From Ryuthela nishihirai (taxonomy: Eukaryota > Arthropoda > Arachnida > Araneae > Heptathelidae), in the NCBI GenBank assembly GCA_038380435.1, contig JAWZYU010000008.1:75406020-75470019 (forward strand): DNA of 64,000 bases. Direction: 5' to 3'. Below are positions 37,738 to 50,053 of this stretch, one piece after another; position 1 is the first letter of the stretch, and every line of letters begins with the position of its first letter. The notes below the pieces were generated by a model that worked only from the letters and a program-made list of their open reading frames with translations, was not told the origin of the DNA and ran no database searches. The position numbers and the translations under genes were made by a program.

Positions 37738-38026
37738 TTTAACTCCTGACAGCACTTTTTTTCACACAATAGACTAAATGGCTAGGTCACAAAGGCTCAG
37801 AGAAGGTTAGGGGAAGGGGATCCACAGGACAGCATCGGAGATGGAATCCACCCTTCGAGGTCATTCAGCAGCTCTTTAAGGTGCACAGAACATAGTTCTC
37901 ATGCACATGAGACCATGGCTTAATGTCCCATCTAATGGATGGCCTTTCCAAGCACAGCAGAAATTAATCTCAGTGCTGGCACAGTTGGAACTTGAACCTT
38001 GGAACTGCAGGTTATGAGTCTCACAT
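37738..38026 (-). repeat. SINE-A-like copy, diverged subfamily
   Basis: CTGACAGCACTTTTTTTCAC, CTCAGAGAAGGTTAGGGG, AGGCCATTC-like AGGTCATTCAGC and GGAACTTGAACCTTGGAACT follow SINE-A order from tail to tRNA-like head. The body differs from the young copies and matches 36977-37120 more closely. Confidence 0.7.
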
Positions 38027-38208
38027 GCTACAGACAAGCCAATCCCCACTCTTTCAATGTAATGCATGGCAATGGGCTGTTTGCTGCATATTCAATGTTA
38101 CATGGAAAAACTGTAGCTGCTACAGATAAGCCAATCCCCGCTCTTTCAATGTACGCATGGCAATGGGCTGTTTGCTGCATATTCAATGTTACATGGAAAA
38201 ACTGTAGC
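38027..38208. repeat. 92-bp tandem duplication
   Basis: The unit GCTACAGACAAGCCAATCCC...ACATGGAAAAACTGTA at 38027 is repeated at 38119 with few changes, and the next bases (GCTGCTTCC) start a third copy that stops at once. It begins at the end of the SINE-A-like copy. Confidence 0.85.
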
Positions 38209-38250
38209 TGCTTCCTGTATTCTCTGATGTGTATATCACAGAACACTCGC

Positions 38251-38880
38251 TGTAATGCTCCCAAAACTCAATCAAATGCAGGCTAGCTTTGGGCAACAGG
38301 CAATAAATTTACTTGTCAGCAATTAAGGTTTGACTATTAGTTTGAGTGTAAATAGTGGCAAATTTATGTTAAAATGAAAGTCCACTAAAATTTTATGCTT
38401 AAACACAAATAACCTTAGTTAACTCTTAACTCAGTTGAAAGAGAAAAAATTGAATCAAATCAATACTATAAAATAAAATGTTCCTTTAAATCAGACTTGT
38501 CAAAATACAGGTCAATAAATGGACACAAATCTATCCTAGTGAAGCACACTGATATATCGAGCTCACAGAGCCTCCTAAGCTCCTACTACTGGCTCTAGTC
38601 ACTAAGAATGCTGGCTAACATGTACCTACAATCACAAGTCAGCAAGCACATTTACATGACTGATTGTGCATCATGGATGACTCAAGCAATTGTGACTTTC
38701 GCACTGATGGTGCCAACAGCGATTAGCATAAAACAGTTGAAACAAATTGTTGCAACTTGGAGCTGGTTAGAAAAGAGAATGTGGCTGGTTAAAAAAAGGT
38801 AAAGCACCCAAATAATTATAACATAAATAAAATAACTGGTTAGTTAAGGCAAAAGTGAAGGTGCCTGTTTGGACATCACA
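38251..38880 (-). mobile_element. solo LTR, copy 3
   Basis: On the minus strand it starts TGTGATGTCCAAACAGG and ends GGGAGCATTACA, with 4-bp flanks TCGC and TTGC (one mismatch). CTTAACTAACCAGTT and the GCCTGTTGCCC-like 3' part correspond to the other LTRs. Its middle is poorly conserved. Confidence 0.65.
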
Positions 38881-40016
38881 TTGCTTAGTTTGGTTGCAGG
38901 CCAACATCACATTGTCTGGTCTGAATTCAGTAATTCGGAAAATGTCTACAATACTGTTGTTACCATCACAGAATTCATAAATGTCAGGATATTAACGTTT
39001 TTACTTAGAGTGAACTATTGATTCATTTTGAGAAAAAATTAAAGACGAAACTATGATTTTAACCTTATTTCAAAACAGAGTCTTTCATAAATGTGACCAT
39101 GAATTGGAACCGACTGAGAAACAGTGGTGATTATAGTGTTAATCAAACTGTTACCCACGTTGCCATTACAGTGCTGCACATTTTAAAATATCTGCGGCTC
39201 CTCAATAGTTAGAAATACAAACACTGTTTGATTAATTTTTTACTCGAAATTATCTTTCACATCTCCTCCTGAAGAAAGGCAGGCTGGTTGTGAAACACCA
39301 ATTATAATTGCCAAATATGATAAAAGCATCTCTCATGGTTCAGCATCTTTCAGGTCATATCTATAAAGTATATGAGGCTATTCAAGCTAAAAAATTCAAT
39401 TTCAACTTAAATTTTATTTATGTTTAGTGAAAATCATACTATTTAAGCTTTACAATGTGAGGGTGAAATGTTGGCTTGTGTTCTGAATCTTTTAAAACAT
39501 GAGAGAAGAAATCTTAGTTTTGATTTAAATGAGTACTTTATTAAAAACAATTTAAACGAAAATTATTAACTTACAGCACCAAAACTTTTTTCCACAAAAA
39601 TATTAATTAAGTCATTGACATTAAAGTCAGCAATTAACTCTGTGAATATTACTTGTTATTAACTTGTTATTATTTACGTTTCATAAACAGTTTTGCAATT
39701 AATTTAATTCTCTCACGTAGCATGCAGACTATTATCATTTCAAGGGCAGTAAATAAACTTATTTACTTATTTTTGTGGAAAAAACTGATTAGTATATATA
39801 ATCTCAAAAACAAATTTTAAAATAACTTGAATTTAATATTCATCTGAGTCCATGTCAGCAATGATTAATGTAGTTTTGGAAAACTCTGACTCAAATAATA
39901 AAACTTTTAGTGCATATTTTGCTATCTCTTGTTCCTAAAGTGCAATTTAAAAAGCAGTGGATATTAAAAATGAAGTTAAAAATATTACTGAATATTAAAT
40001 ATACAGCCAAATATTA

Positions 40017-40196
<180 letters not shown>

Positions 40197-40559
40197 TTAT
40201 TGCATAGATTAAGTGAAAAACTCTATAAAAGTTTATTTTATTAATCTCTACAAAAGCTTCAAAGATTTCTATTTGCAGGCAAAGAAGTTTCAACGTAGAA
40301 AAATAAACTTAATTATAAAATAAACTTAAAATATAACTTAATAATACTTGTTATTATTTATTTGTTATTCATTTATCATTTTTGCCTGAATTTCTTCAAG
40401 CAAAATATCGATATTTAGGTAAGAAAAATTGCTCTGATCTCATTTTTGAATTATCAACAATAAAAATATGCAATCATTGTTTCATTCATATTAAATACTT
40501 AAATGATGGCTGTAGGAAATGCTTTTAATACCAACAGTGTTGACCACATCATACATACA

Positions 40560-41122
40560 TTATATTATCAAGAGTGTTTGGAAACTTGCATATTATATAA
40601 ATGGAAAGTCATATTTAGCTCTTAATTTAAAAAATAACTTTTTTACAGGAAAATGTCACAGGAGATAAGCCAAAGATCTCAAATTTATTCAAGATTTGTT
40701 TTCCAACAATATACATTTAATATTTAAAGAGTGATGGAAATTGAAACATTTAACAGCACAGCTGCTAGTCATAAGAATTTACCTTAAAAGCTAATTAAAA
40801 CACAAATAATAATATAATAAATTGCATTTTAAAATAACTGGAATTTTAGAAGTTCATATAATGATTCTTTTAGTTTTCATCAGTTCTAAAGAAAAGGGTT
40901 TAGGATAAGTGTAACAATAATATCTGCTGTTAAATGTTTCAGCTTCCACACTCTTTAAATAGAAATGAATATTGTTGAAAACTGAATTTGGATAAATCAG
41001 ATCTTACGCTTCATGACATTTTCTGAAAAAAGCCTATTTTTAAAGTTAGGTAGGTTTGAGCATGGCTTTCTGTTCACATGACATGGACATGTCAAACACT
41101 TTTGGTAATGTAGTGTATAAGC
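40560..41122 (+). mobile_element. MITE-D, full foldback copy
   Basis: The left arm (GGAAAGTCATATTTAGCTC, GTCACAGGAGATAAGCC, ACATTTAACAGCACAG) is mirrored by the right arm (TGTTAAATGTTTCAGCTTCC, TTTAAAGTTAGGTAGGTTTG, CTGTTCACATGACATGGAC). The arms are about 250 bp each and imperfect. No ORF. Confidence 0.65.
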
Positions 41123-41367
41123 AGAGATATCTGGAATTTGTTTTCTGCTAAAATACACTAAATTAGCATTCTAGTACTTTTGAACCAGGAAAAAGTGGAT
41201 AAACAGAAATGGCTGCATGCAACTTATATCAGAGTTCACAAGCTTTTCTTCTCCTCAGTAAAGAAAAAGACTACATATATTACTTACATATATTTGCCTG
41301 CATCTACAAATGAGTTTTCATTATTGAATAATAGATAATCACAGGTAAATCACCTGTAAGAGATCTA

Positions 41368-41701
41368 CTTTAAATAACTATAGAGGAAAAATTGCCATTA
41401 GCCACATGGGATCTGAACCCTTGACCTCCTAATAATATGTCAGGTGCTCTGACTGCTGAGTTAGGGACTGCCGAACAATCATCCTCTATTGTTGGCTTTA
41501 AGCATTATACCATGGATATGCTTAAAACTGAATTTAAAATTTATTTATTCAAATATCCATTGTATAATGATTAAAGCCATCAATAGAGGATGACTGTTTG
41601 GTGACTGGTAGCTCATCAGTCAGAGCACCTGACATGTTATCAGGAGGTTGTGGGTTTGGATCCCACCAAGCTAAGACAACGTTTTCTTCTATATTTAGAG
41701 T
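41368..41701. mobile_element. tRNA-headed foldback element
   Basis: Arms of about 150 bp (41368-41520 and 41553-41701) are inverted copies. Each carries a tRNA-like sequence: GGGATCTGAACCCTTGACCT on the left and GGTTGTGGGTTTGGATCCCA on the right. Shared landmarks are CAGGTGCTCTGACTG and ATCCTCTATTG. The centre is a 32-bp AT-rich loop. Confidence 0.75.
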
Positions 41702-42125
41702 TTTCACATTTAAAAAAAATAGCGATATAAAGAATTAAAAAAAAACTCTGAAAAAAGATTGATAAAGTATACTATTTTACAAAAAGCAACCAAACACTTC
41801 CCATGCTACGTTAATAAAAGGCCACATTCTAAGCTCCCTAACTTCAAAAATTAGGTTTTTATGAAAAAATGTTCCTAGAGATAAACTGAAGATATCACTC
41901 AAATTTCTGTTTTCCATAACATTCGTGTAATATTTAAATAATTATGGAAGCTGAAATATTTAACTATAACTCTCATTAGTCATGAAAATTTACCTCAAGC
42001 ATTAAAACACAACTGTTGAAACAAATTTTTCACTAACATGAATTTAATATTTGAAGTTTGTGTAATGATTTTTTTTAAAGTATTTTATCAGTTTAGGGGA
42101 AAAACTGTTTAGGCAAAGTGTGATA

Positions 42126-43677
42126 TGGAGGGCATTCAAAAGTTCTGGACATGTGTCTGTAGATCTGCACTCGTTCCTCTGAAATTAATGAGCTATGACT
42201 TGAAACTGACTTGTTTGAAAGCTTGTCTAAACTTTTCATTATGTGTTAAAAACAAAGGCCATATAATTTCTCATTTTTCTGCAGTGCTTAAAGTTTGGTC
42301 TGCAAAATCTGTGAACTGTTGCTATGGAGCCTACTAAAGCAGGGAAAGATTTTACATTTTCACAAGGATGCAACTAGGAAACGAAAGAAAAAATATTCAT
42401 GCCAGTTTATAACAAGTATATGGGGATCATGCCTGTTTATATGACACTGTTATGGGATGGATGCACAAATTCAGAGAAAGGCGGCAGAGATTCGAAGATC
42501 TCCCTCATGTAGGAAGACTGAAGGACCATGAACAAGAGAACCATAGCTGCTGTTCATGAACTCATTAAGGAAAACCCATACATCCCCATTCAATAATAAT
42601 AAATTAAAGTAATAAGTTTAGATGTCAGTGTATCGATTGGCAGTGTGGAAACAATTATTCATCAATATTTAAAGTTCTGAAAGATCTGAGCCAAATGGGT
42701 ATCCCACAAACTGACAGAACAGCAAAAAAGGACTAGAGTCAACTCGTACAAGGAGATTCTGGAAATGTTTGAACCTAGTGGCCCCAAATTATTAACAGAC
42801 ATTGTCAAAGGTGATGAGATGTGGCTTTATTACCACACAACACCCAAAAAGGTTGACAACTATGCTTGGGTTGCAGAAGATGAACTGCTGTCCAATCCTC
42901 CTACAAAACTTTTGCTCAAGGTAGAGGATGTTCACAATTTTTTTCAATTCCGAAGGAGTGGTAGATGTGGACACCTACCTGAAAAGTTGACTGTCAATGG
43001 TCAATAGTACACTAACATTGTTTTGCCCAAAATGGTTAAGGAGATGAAGAAGTAGCATCCAGGCAAGAGGTGTGTCAGGTTCTCCTTCTTCGTGATAATG
43101 TCAAGGCTCACCAAGATTAGAAAATTACAGCCTATATGGAGCAGGAAAAATCATACAGCTACCCCATTCTGCATATTCACTCAATCTTGCACCATGTGAC
43201 TTTTGGTTGTTTCCAAAAATTAAAAAGGAACTTGGTGGGATGCCTTTTTTAAGGGTGTAAGAGCCGTCCCGTGGCCGAGTGGTTACCACGCTTGGCTACT
43301 GATCTAAGGGACCTGGGTTCGAGCCCCGGGTAAGGCATGGATGTCTGTGTCGTTTTTCTGCTGAGGTCCTGCCATCCTCTCAGACCTTCTACTGTGGCAT
43401 ATAAACTGACAGACTCCTGTCAGACCTCTGTGGCAAGCAGCTGCTTGAGGGGGGTATTTATTATTTTTTTTTAAGAGTTTGCAAAATGCATTCACTCAGA
43501 ATTCTGGAGTATACCCCACCAAGAGTACCACCAAGTGTTCCAGAATTGGCATAGACATCTGTAACTTTGCATAGATGCTGGAAGGGAGTACTTTGAAGGA
43601 CAGCAAAAGTTTTGTTAAGGCAAGTTCAATGGTTTTTGTTCTGTAGATGATTGTCAAGTATTTTTTGAATGCTCTTC
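42126..43677 (+). pseudogene. mariner-type element, degenerate, holding a SINE-B
   Basis: The ends GAGGGCATTCAAAAGTTCTG and TTTTTTGAATGCTCTTC are inverted repeats. The reading at 42765-42900 has DIVKGDEMWLYYHTTPKK and WVAEDE, the first catalytic Asp region of mariner. Downstream LLRDNVKAHQD and HIHSILHHVTFGCFQK, with frameshifts, follow the second. Stops and shifts abound. Confidence 0.75.
43257..43466 (+). repeat. SINE-B (tRNA-derived), full copy
   Basis: The tRNA-like head GCCGTCCCGTGGCCGAGTGG, then CCTGGGTTCGAGCCCCGGG as B box, is followed by a body (TTTTTCTGCTGAGGTCCTGC) and the 3' end GCAGCTGCTTGAGGGGGGTA. Flanks TTTTTTAAGGGT and TTTTTTAAGAGT are a 12-bp duplication with one mismatch. 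The related copies show it is a repeat rather than a tRNA gene. Confidence 0.88.
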
Positions 43678-44552
43678 ATAGCAGCATATACTGTTAAATA
43701 TTATAGCTTAAATAACTCCTTAAATACTAAACAAATAATCTTGAAAATTGATATTTAGAGAGATATGAAAACAGTTTTTTAATTAATGTCTAATAACAGT
43801 ATTCCATAAAAAGCTTATTTTCAAAGTTTGGAAGCTTTGAATGTGGCTTTTCATTCATGTAATATGGAAGTGCATAGTTACTTTAGTTTGGCAATATAAT
43901 GTATGTCTCTGTAATATTACATGAATGAAAGTCGATTTCAAATATCACACTTTTTCATCGATTAAGAACAATATTTTTGCTATTTCATACACTGAAAAAT
44001 CCATGCAATCTATAAAGCTATGTGAAAATAGAAATGTTGGACTGCATATATGAAATATTGGACAACTCTGATCTATGGAAGTGGTACTCATTGCATGAAT
44101 ATGCTTCAAAAACCGTCCGATATATTAAGCAACAATTGAAAATGCTTTTTTTTTCCAGGGACACAACTGTAGCAGAGGGGGCTGGGCTGCAATAAATATT
44201 TTGATTTTCTGCAAGAATTCAATACTTATTCTGTTGATTATTTGTACTTTTTACTTAAAATAGTTTTCCCCCAATTTCCTGGAACATCTGCTAACCGTGT
44301 CGACAATTTGTTTCACAAGAAGGTATTATAGCATCTTCAGTTCAGTTCATTAAGTTATTCTAGCAGTTTCATTGTAGAACACTATTTTTTCATGATTTTA
44401 AGTTTTTAAAATGATTTTTCACAGTTTACTTGCTTGCAAGCCAGTATTAATAAGTATTTTTATGCAATATATAAATTTTTATATGTGGCAGAAAGAAAAT
44501 TATGTTTATGTAGTACTTGAAAAGGATTTGAGCATCAACATATAAACTGATA

Positions 44553-45250
44553 TGCCAGTTTATTAGGTACACTTCCCTAGTAGTGTTATTATTCTCTACT
44601 AAAGCTTTTCAATTATATCGGATTGTACCTCATTGGCCTTTAGAACAGACCAAATTTGTTGGGACATGGAACTTACAAGATGCTGGATGCATTGTGAAGG
44701 AATGTTGTACCATGTGGAAATGATTATGTAATGAAGTTGCTGCAAATTGGAAGGTGGCACAGTCTTATTGTGAACAGCTCTTACCACCTCATCCCAAAGA
44801 TAAATTAGAAGAGTTAATAAATTAATCATCCAACAGATAAATTAGAAGATTTAATAGAATTTAGATCTGGGAACTTGCAGGCCAATGAAGCAAACTTGTC
44901 AACATGTTCCTGGAACCATTCGGTGATGATACATGCCTTGTGAGCAGGTACATCATCATGCTAAATGTGTCCATCCGAGTGGGGATAAAGTGTCGATATG
45001 AAGGGATGAACTTAGTCAGCAATGATGTTCAAATATGCCCAGGAGAACAGTCATTTTGGAGATGCTAGAACTATCATGCCACATTCAAAGTTGCTCAAAT
45101 CACTTGTTTTGCCTATTCTGACACCCAATCCAACTCTAAAAGATGCTTGAAGAGCTGGTCTGCCTGATTTATACCACATAGCATGGTCATGTGACATGTA
45201 TTGGAATGAATCATTTACATCACATGAGGTGGTAACCTAATAAACTGGCA
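44553..45250 (-). pseudogene. Tc1-like transposon, internally deleted and decayed
   Basis: The termini TGCCAGTTTATTAGGTACAC and TAACCTAATAAACTGGCA are inverted repeats. On the minus strand, VPAHKACIITEWFQEHVDK and PDLNSIKS, then LQQLHYIIISTWYNIPSQCI and QHLVSSMSQQIWSVLKANE are the C-terminal half of a Tc1-type DDE transposase. A 22-bp piece (ATAAATTAGAAGA-type) is duplicated at 44805-44860. Confidence 0.8.
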
Positions 45251-47089
45251 TCTCATGCTTTGTTTTCACAGCTTAATCAAATGCCTCTCACAAACTATAC
45301 TGATGTCATATTTGCATTACATAGCATTCAATGAAACAATTATGTAATGTGTAAAATAAAAATTATATTACAAAAAATGAAAGTCTTACTCCTTTGAATA
45401 CCTAGAGGCCTGGAAGCTAAGGACCTGGAATGCTACAGTGCCCCTTGCCAATCTGCATCTGGCTTTGAGGCCACAATTATGCAGACTAATAACACTGACT
45501 ATTGTGATATGAGACATGCATTACTACATATAAAATCACTAGCTAAATGCATATCATCAGCCAATTGTGAACTTCTTCAAGTATTCTTCCAATTTTTTAT
45601 TATGAAATAAAAATATTTATGTTTGCAAAGAACTTGAACTTTCTACAAAGATAGCCCCTTGATTAAAATGGTGGTAACATCACATATTTAAGCTAAATGG
45701 CAATTAAACAATGTTGCAATAACCAATAGTTTGCTTTTTTTAACTGATTTTTGACTACTAAATTTATTATATATTGTAAACAGTTTTTTTTTTTACTTCT
45801 TTTATATTATTATACTTTATATAACATTTCATTAATATTACTGAAAACATCTTTGTATTGAAAAACATTCATGACCTTGACAGGTAGTAAATTTCATTTA
45901 TTGTACAAATGTGACTCAGCCAAAAGTGAAAATTAAAACCTCTATGAAGCCAAAGTGGATGTTTTGCCAAAAATAGTGAATTGCCATTTTCTCAGATCAA
46001 CCATCTTTGAGAATTTTACCTAACCACTGGAGGTTTAAGACCATGGAATACAAGACTAAAGAGTTCAAATGTATAATTTAAAAATTGTGTGTTAAAAATG
46101 GTGTTAATAAATTAACATATGAATTATAAATAACATGAACTGTTGTTCATTTTTAAGGATTTCATTTCTCTCATTTTCCAGAAATGTATTAATATTTTAT
46201 TTAATGATCAACAGTTATCACCAAATTAACTTCATGGGAATCATGGCAAACTTAAGGACTATGTCAGATTAGGCAGTTTCAGGATTACGGAATGTCAGGT
46301 TGGGACAATTTGACTATAATATGCAATATAGTATATGAATATTTGCTTTAAAAACAGAACAAACTAGAATTGGGATCCAGCTCAATTTTTGCACTGACTT
46401 TGGTAATTGCTTCCCCTATTCAAAAAGTCATGCTTCACCACTGGTTCCAAATAACGTAAGTTTTAAATTTTGTCATTAAATAATTATAATTATTTTAAAG
46501 TTTGTAACAGCTTATAATATAAAGGGTTATGAAACAGTTTAGGCCATGTATATTTACATTTTGCATGCTGCTTGTTTTATGATGTGTAGGGGAATATTTA
46601 TCCCTAATTAGACTCAATATTTATCCAAATGGTCTGGGTGCAAATATTTTAACCTGAACTTGTCTCTAGTGTCTGCATTCAATGGCATCTGTTCTCTGCT
46701 CTACTGAACACAGTACATTCCCAGAACAAAGAACTAAGTGGTTTTAGTATCACTTTTGGGCAGGGCCAGATTAACACCTTATGCACTCTAGCCACAAGAA
46801 GCAGTAGTATAAACTTCTATACCATCTTTCTTTTCAATTTTCTATAAAAACTTGTTTTTTTGTTTCCTTTCACAACTATGAAGAGAGCAAACTCCATCGA
46901 AATGGGCATGGGATTTTTAATGATAAGAAACACAGTTACCAAATGTAATAAATTAATATCATACACATAATACATAGTATGATATTCTGTATGCAATAAC
47001 AGCAAGAAATAAAATTATTCATTTCAAATATAAGCAGTTTTCTTACTTGCTTGTTTTTTGCTCTGGGAATGAAAACATTACTCTGTATC

Positions 47090-47585
47090 ATCAGAATACT
47101 GGAACATTTCCATGTTGTATGAATGGAAAGTTACATTCAAAACTCCCTAACTTTTAATTTTAAACAAGCCTTTTGTAGCAAAATGCATTTGAAATCTTGA
47201 AATTTCGTTTTTGAGCATTATTTGTATAATATTTAAAAAGTTCTGAAAGCTTAAACATTTAACAGCAGCGTTGCTACCTACAAAGGTTTATAACTAATCA
47301 TTTTTAATTTTTGAAATTTGTGTAATAGTATTTTAATTTTCATTAATTTTGAAACTTTAAAAAGGAGCCTAACAGCAGCTTCTGCTTTAAAATATTTCAG
47401 CTTCAACATCTCTTTAAATATCAGAAGGATATTGTTTAAAATTGAGTTTTTGGATAAATTTGAGATCTATAATTTATCTCCTGTGATACTTTTCTAGAAA
47501 GAAAACTTAGATTTAGAGTTATGGAGAAATAAATATGGTTTTTCATTCACATAATAGGAAGTATTCCAACACATTTGATAATGAC
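47090..47585 (+). mobile_element. MITE-D copy
   Basis: Left arm CATGTTGTATGAATGGAAAG, CTCCCTAACTTTTAAT; right arm AGAGTTATGGAGAAATAAAT and TTTCATTCACATAATAGGAA. The same layout as 40560-41122, more diverged. Confidence 0.6.
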
Positions 47586-47945
47586 AGATCCTCACAAATC
47601 ACATCCTTTAAACGTTTACTTTGATTGGCAAGAGAGAATTATTTTGAACTGCTTTTGAGCTACCAATATTTGCAGCAAGTTTTTTATTCCTACTAAGAAT
47701 TGAAAAGGACACAATTTGGTTTCATACATAAATAAACAAAATGTAGTAGTTGAATGCTGGCACTCCTTTTAGGTGAATACTCCTAGGCAAGTGCCTAATG
47801 TGCCTTATGGGTAATCTGACCTTGCTTGGGGAAATAACATGATAAAAAAAATTATAAAAATACTACAATAGGTTTAAATCAGAAAAAAACTAGTATATTG
47901 GTACCTTTTGTTGTGCTAGAGATGCTCACCAGCACCAATATGATG

Positions 47946-48336
47946 GGGGAGGGGGTGGCTCAGTCGGTAGCGCGCCAGGCTCGTAATCTGTAGTTCCCAG
48001 GTTCGAGTCCCAGCTGGGTCAGCATTGAGATTTATCTCCGCAAAAATTCCCTGCCCTACCCACGGTCTGTAGGGGACACCAATGGGCTTGGAAAGGCCGC
48101 CGTCCGTTGGATGGGACGTTAAGCCGTGGCCCCGTGTGCGGGAGAGCGATACCCTGTGCATGTTAAAGAACACGCTGGATGGCCTTGACGGGAGGCTACC
48201 ATCTGTCTCCCAACAGCTGTTCCAGTGGGTCCCCTCCCCCAACATTCTCTGAGCCTTCGGGGTCCATGTGACCTGGCCATTTAGCCCATGGTGGGCAAAA
48301 AAGTGCCGCTAAGAGGTAAAACAACCCAACCCAACA
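47946..48336 (+). repeat. SINE-A, full length, plus orientation
   Basis: The tRNA-like head GGTGGCTCAGTCGGTAGCGC and GGTTCGAGTCCCAGCTGGG opens the element, and CAACCCAACCCAAC closes it. The 12-bp duplication ACCAATATGATG lies at 47934-47945 and 48337-48348. The head's anticodon position reads CGT, but the family origin was not settled. Confidence 0.94.
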
Positions 48337-48461
48337 ACCAATATGATGTCTATTTGAAATGCTGAACAGTGCAAAGATTTAATATTGGCAATTTATACCA
48401 TAAGAAATTTATATAACATGCTAAGAATTGTGTGTCTGCAATATGGCATTAATATATACCT

Positions 48462-49032
48462 ACACTATATTACAAAAGTAACCAGAAATCTCGTGTTATG
48501 GAAATGGAAAGCCACATTTAAAGCTTGCTAACTTTGAAAATAAGCCTTTTACAGAAAAATGTCAATAGAGGTAAATAGAAGATCTTACTTAAAGGTAAAA
48601 TCTGAACTTTCAACAATATTTGCTTAATATTTAGTTATTGAAGCTGGAACATTTAACAGCAGACACTACTGTCACATCTTCTTAAACGTTCTCCCCCCCA
48701 GCCTCAAATTGATGAAAATTGAAAAAATGTTACAAAAACTTCTTTAAATATTACATTTATTTAGTGAACGATTTATTGTAACATTCATATTTTATTTGCA
48801 GTAAATTTTCATGAGTAGGAAAATTATAGAAAAATGTTTGAGCTTCCTTAATTCTTTAAATGTTAAATGAATATTACAAAAAACACATATTTTGAGTGAG
48901 CTCTTCAATTTCTAAACAGTAACTTTTTTTTCATAAAAAAAAAACTTAATTGAAAAGTTAGGGAGCTGCAAATGTGGCTTTCCATTCACATAACATGGAA
49001 GTGTCTGGTTATGATTTGCAATATACTGTATA
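48462..49032 (+). mobile_element. MITE-D, best-preserved copy
   Basis: Left TACACTATATTACAAAAGTA, ATGGAAATGGAAAGCCACAT; right AGGGAGCTGCAAATGTGGC, CCATTCACATAACATGGAAG, AATATACTGTATA. The arms are inverted copies. No ORF. Confidence 0.68.
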
Positions 49033-49925
49033 TATTTTCATGTGAAACAAATCCTGAAATGTGGTTCATAAGATTTTGCAGGCAAAAAAACCCTTGAAAA
49101 TCACCTTTTACCTATTTTCTGACCCATTGATTTTTTTAAAATAAATTTAAACTGAATATCTGAAATATGTGCTCAGAACTTCCTACAGTATTCAGATTTC
49201 ACATATAAAATAAAAAAAAAACTTCAGTGGGTTTAGAATAAATAAATGATTTATTGAAAGAGGCAGAGCTTAACAATATCAAACTTCATCTAGTCAAGTT
49301 ATCTAATTCATATCAACTTTAATTACTCATTCTATTAGAAACTTTCAAACCCACCAGATACCTTCAGGATCCAATAGTAAGAGTACTGAGCATGAACCAG
49401 ATAATGAGTTTGGGCTCCAATTAGATCTTTTTTTTTGACTTATTAATAACTTTTCATTTTTTCACTGTACATATATATATTTAAAAAAAACCTATCAATT
49501 AGACCAGTTCCAAGGCTTTTTCTTGTGCTTCTTTGCACTAAGACGAAAGGAAGTCCTGTCAATAGGTTCTATATTAAGTGACGATTTCTTGCCTATACTT
49601 GCTCATTTACTATTCCTAAAGATGGGACAAATAATAATGATACAGTCTCTATATAACATTTAATAAGACTTCATCTGTAAGTAAGTTGAGCTTTAAAAAA
49701 AATTAAACTTCGAAGCTCTTACTTAAAACGTTAAAATAAGCTGTCTGAGCCAATTCCATGTGAAGTTGTGTCATACTCCTGAGCACGCAAAAATATTAAC
49801 TCAATTGTTTGAAAATTTACAGTGTAGTTAAAAATTTCATTGGCTTATGGCTTTAAGTTTAGCGGTAAGTATTATCAAAATTTAAAAGTCACTAAAAATA
49901 CACACACAAATATAAAAGAAATTAC

Positions 49926-50053
49926 CTAAATTGTACCAAACATCCATCTCTCCACTAAGTGTGCGCACTTCAATAATAGTTTGTCCAAGAAAATCATCAG
50001 ATTCCCTGGTCAACTTCTGACGGAGTTTAGATTTCAGATCATTATCTTCATCC
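49926..50053 (-). CDS. unc-13: unc-13 exon W3: C2B calcium loop 3
   Basis: Encodes [20 protein letters not shown] and then [20 protein letters not shown], ending in NL. The DEDND run after the split Trp is the third calcium-binding loop of C2B, so with W1 the aspartate ligand set appears intact. The basic [10 protein letters not shown] stretch is the membrane-facing helix and loop typical of Unc-13 C2B. The acceptor is TTGAAG; the donor GTAATT is weak but in frame. The last base (G) is completed to Glu by the next exon. Confidence 0.95.

Larger units (their letters stand above)
41770..43914 (+). mobile_element. MITE-D copy interrupted by a mariner
   Basis: The left arm (41770-42115: TAAAAGGCCACATTCTAAGC, CTCCCTAACTTC) and right arm (43690-43914: CAAAGTTTGGAAGCTTTG, TTTCATTCATGTAATATGG) are halves of one foldback element. 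Between them is a mariner at 42126-43677. Confidence 0.6.

Noticed and set aside
43262..43336. A tRNA gene with A and B boxes
   Set aside because: The tRNA-like part continues into a repeated body and 3' end found at 2877, 32795, 34262 and 62074, and the unit has a target duplication, so it is the head of a SINE.
47950..48022. A tRNA gene at the start of SINE-A
   Set aside because: The same head occurs in all full-length SINE-A copies with 11-13 bp duplications. The acceptor stem does not close.
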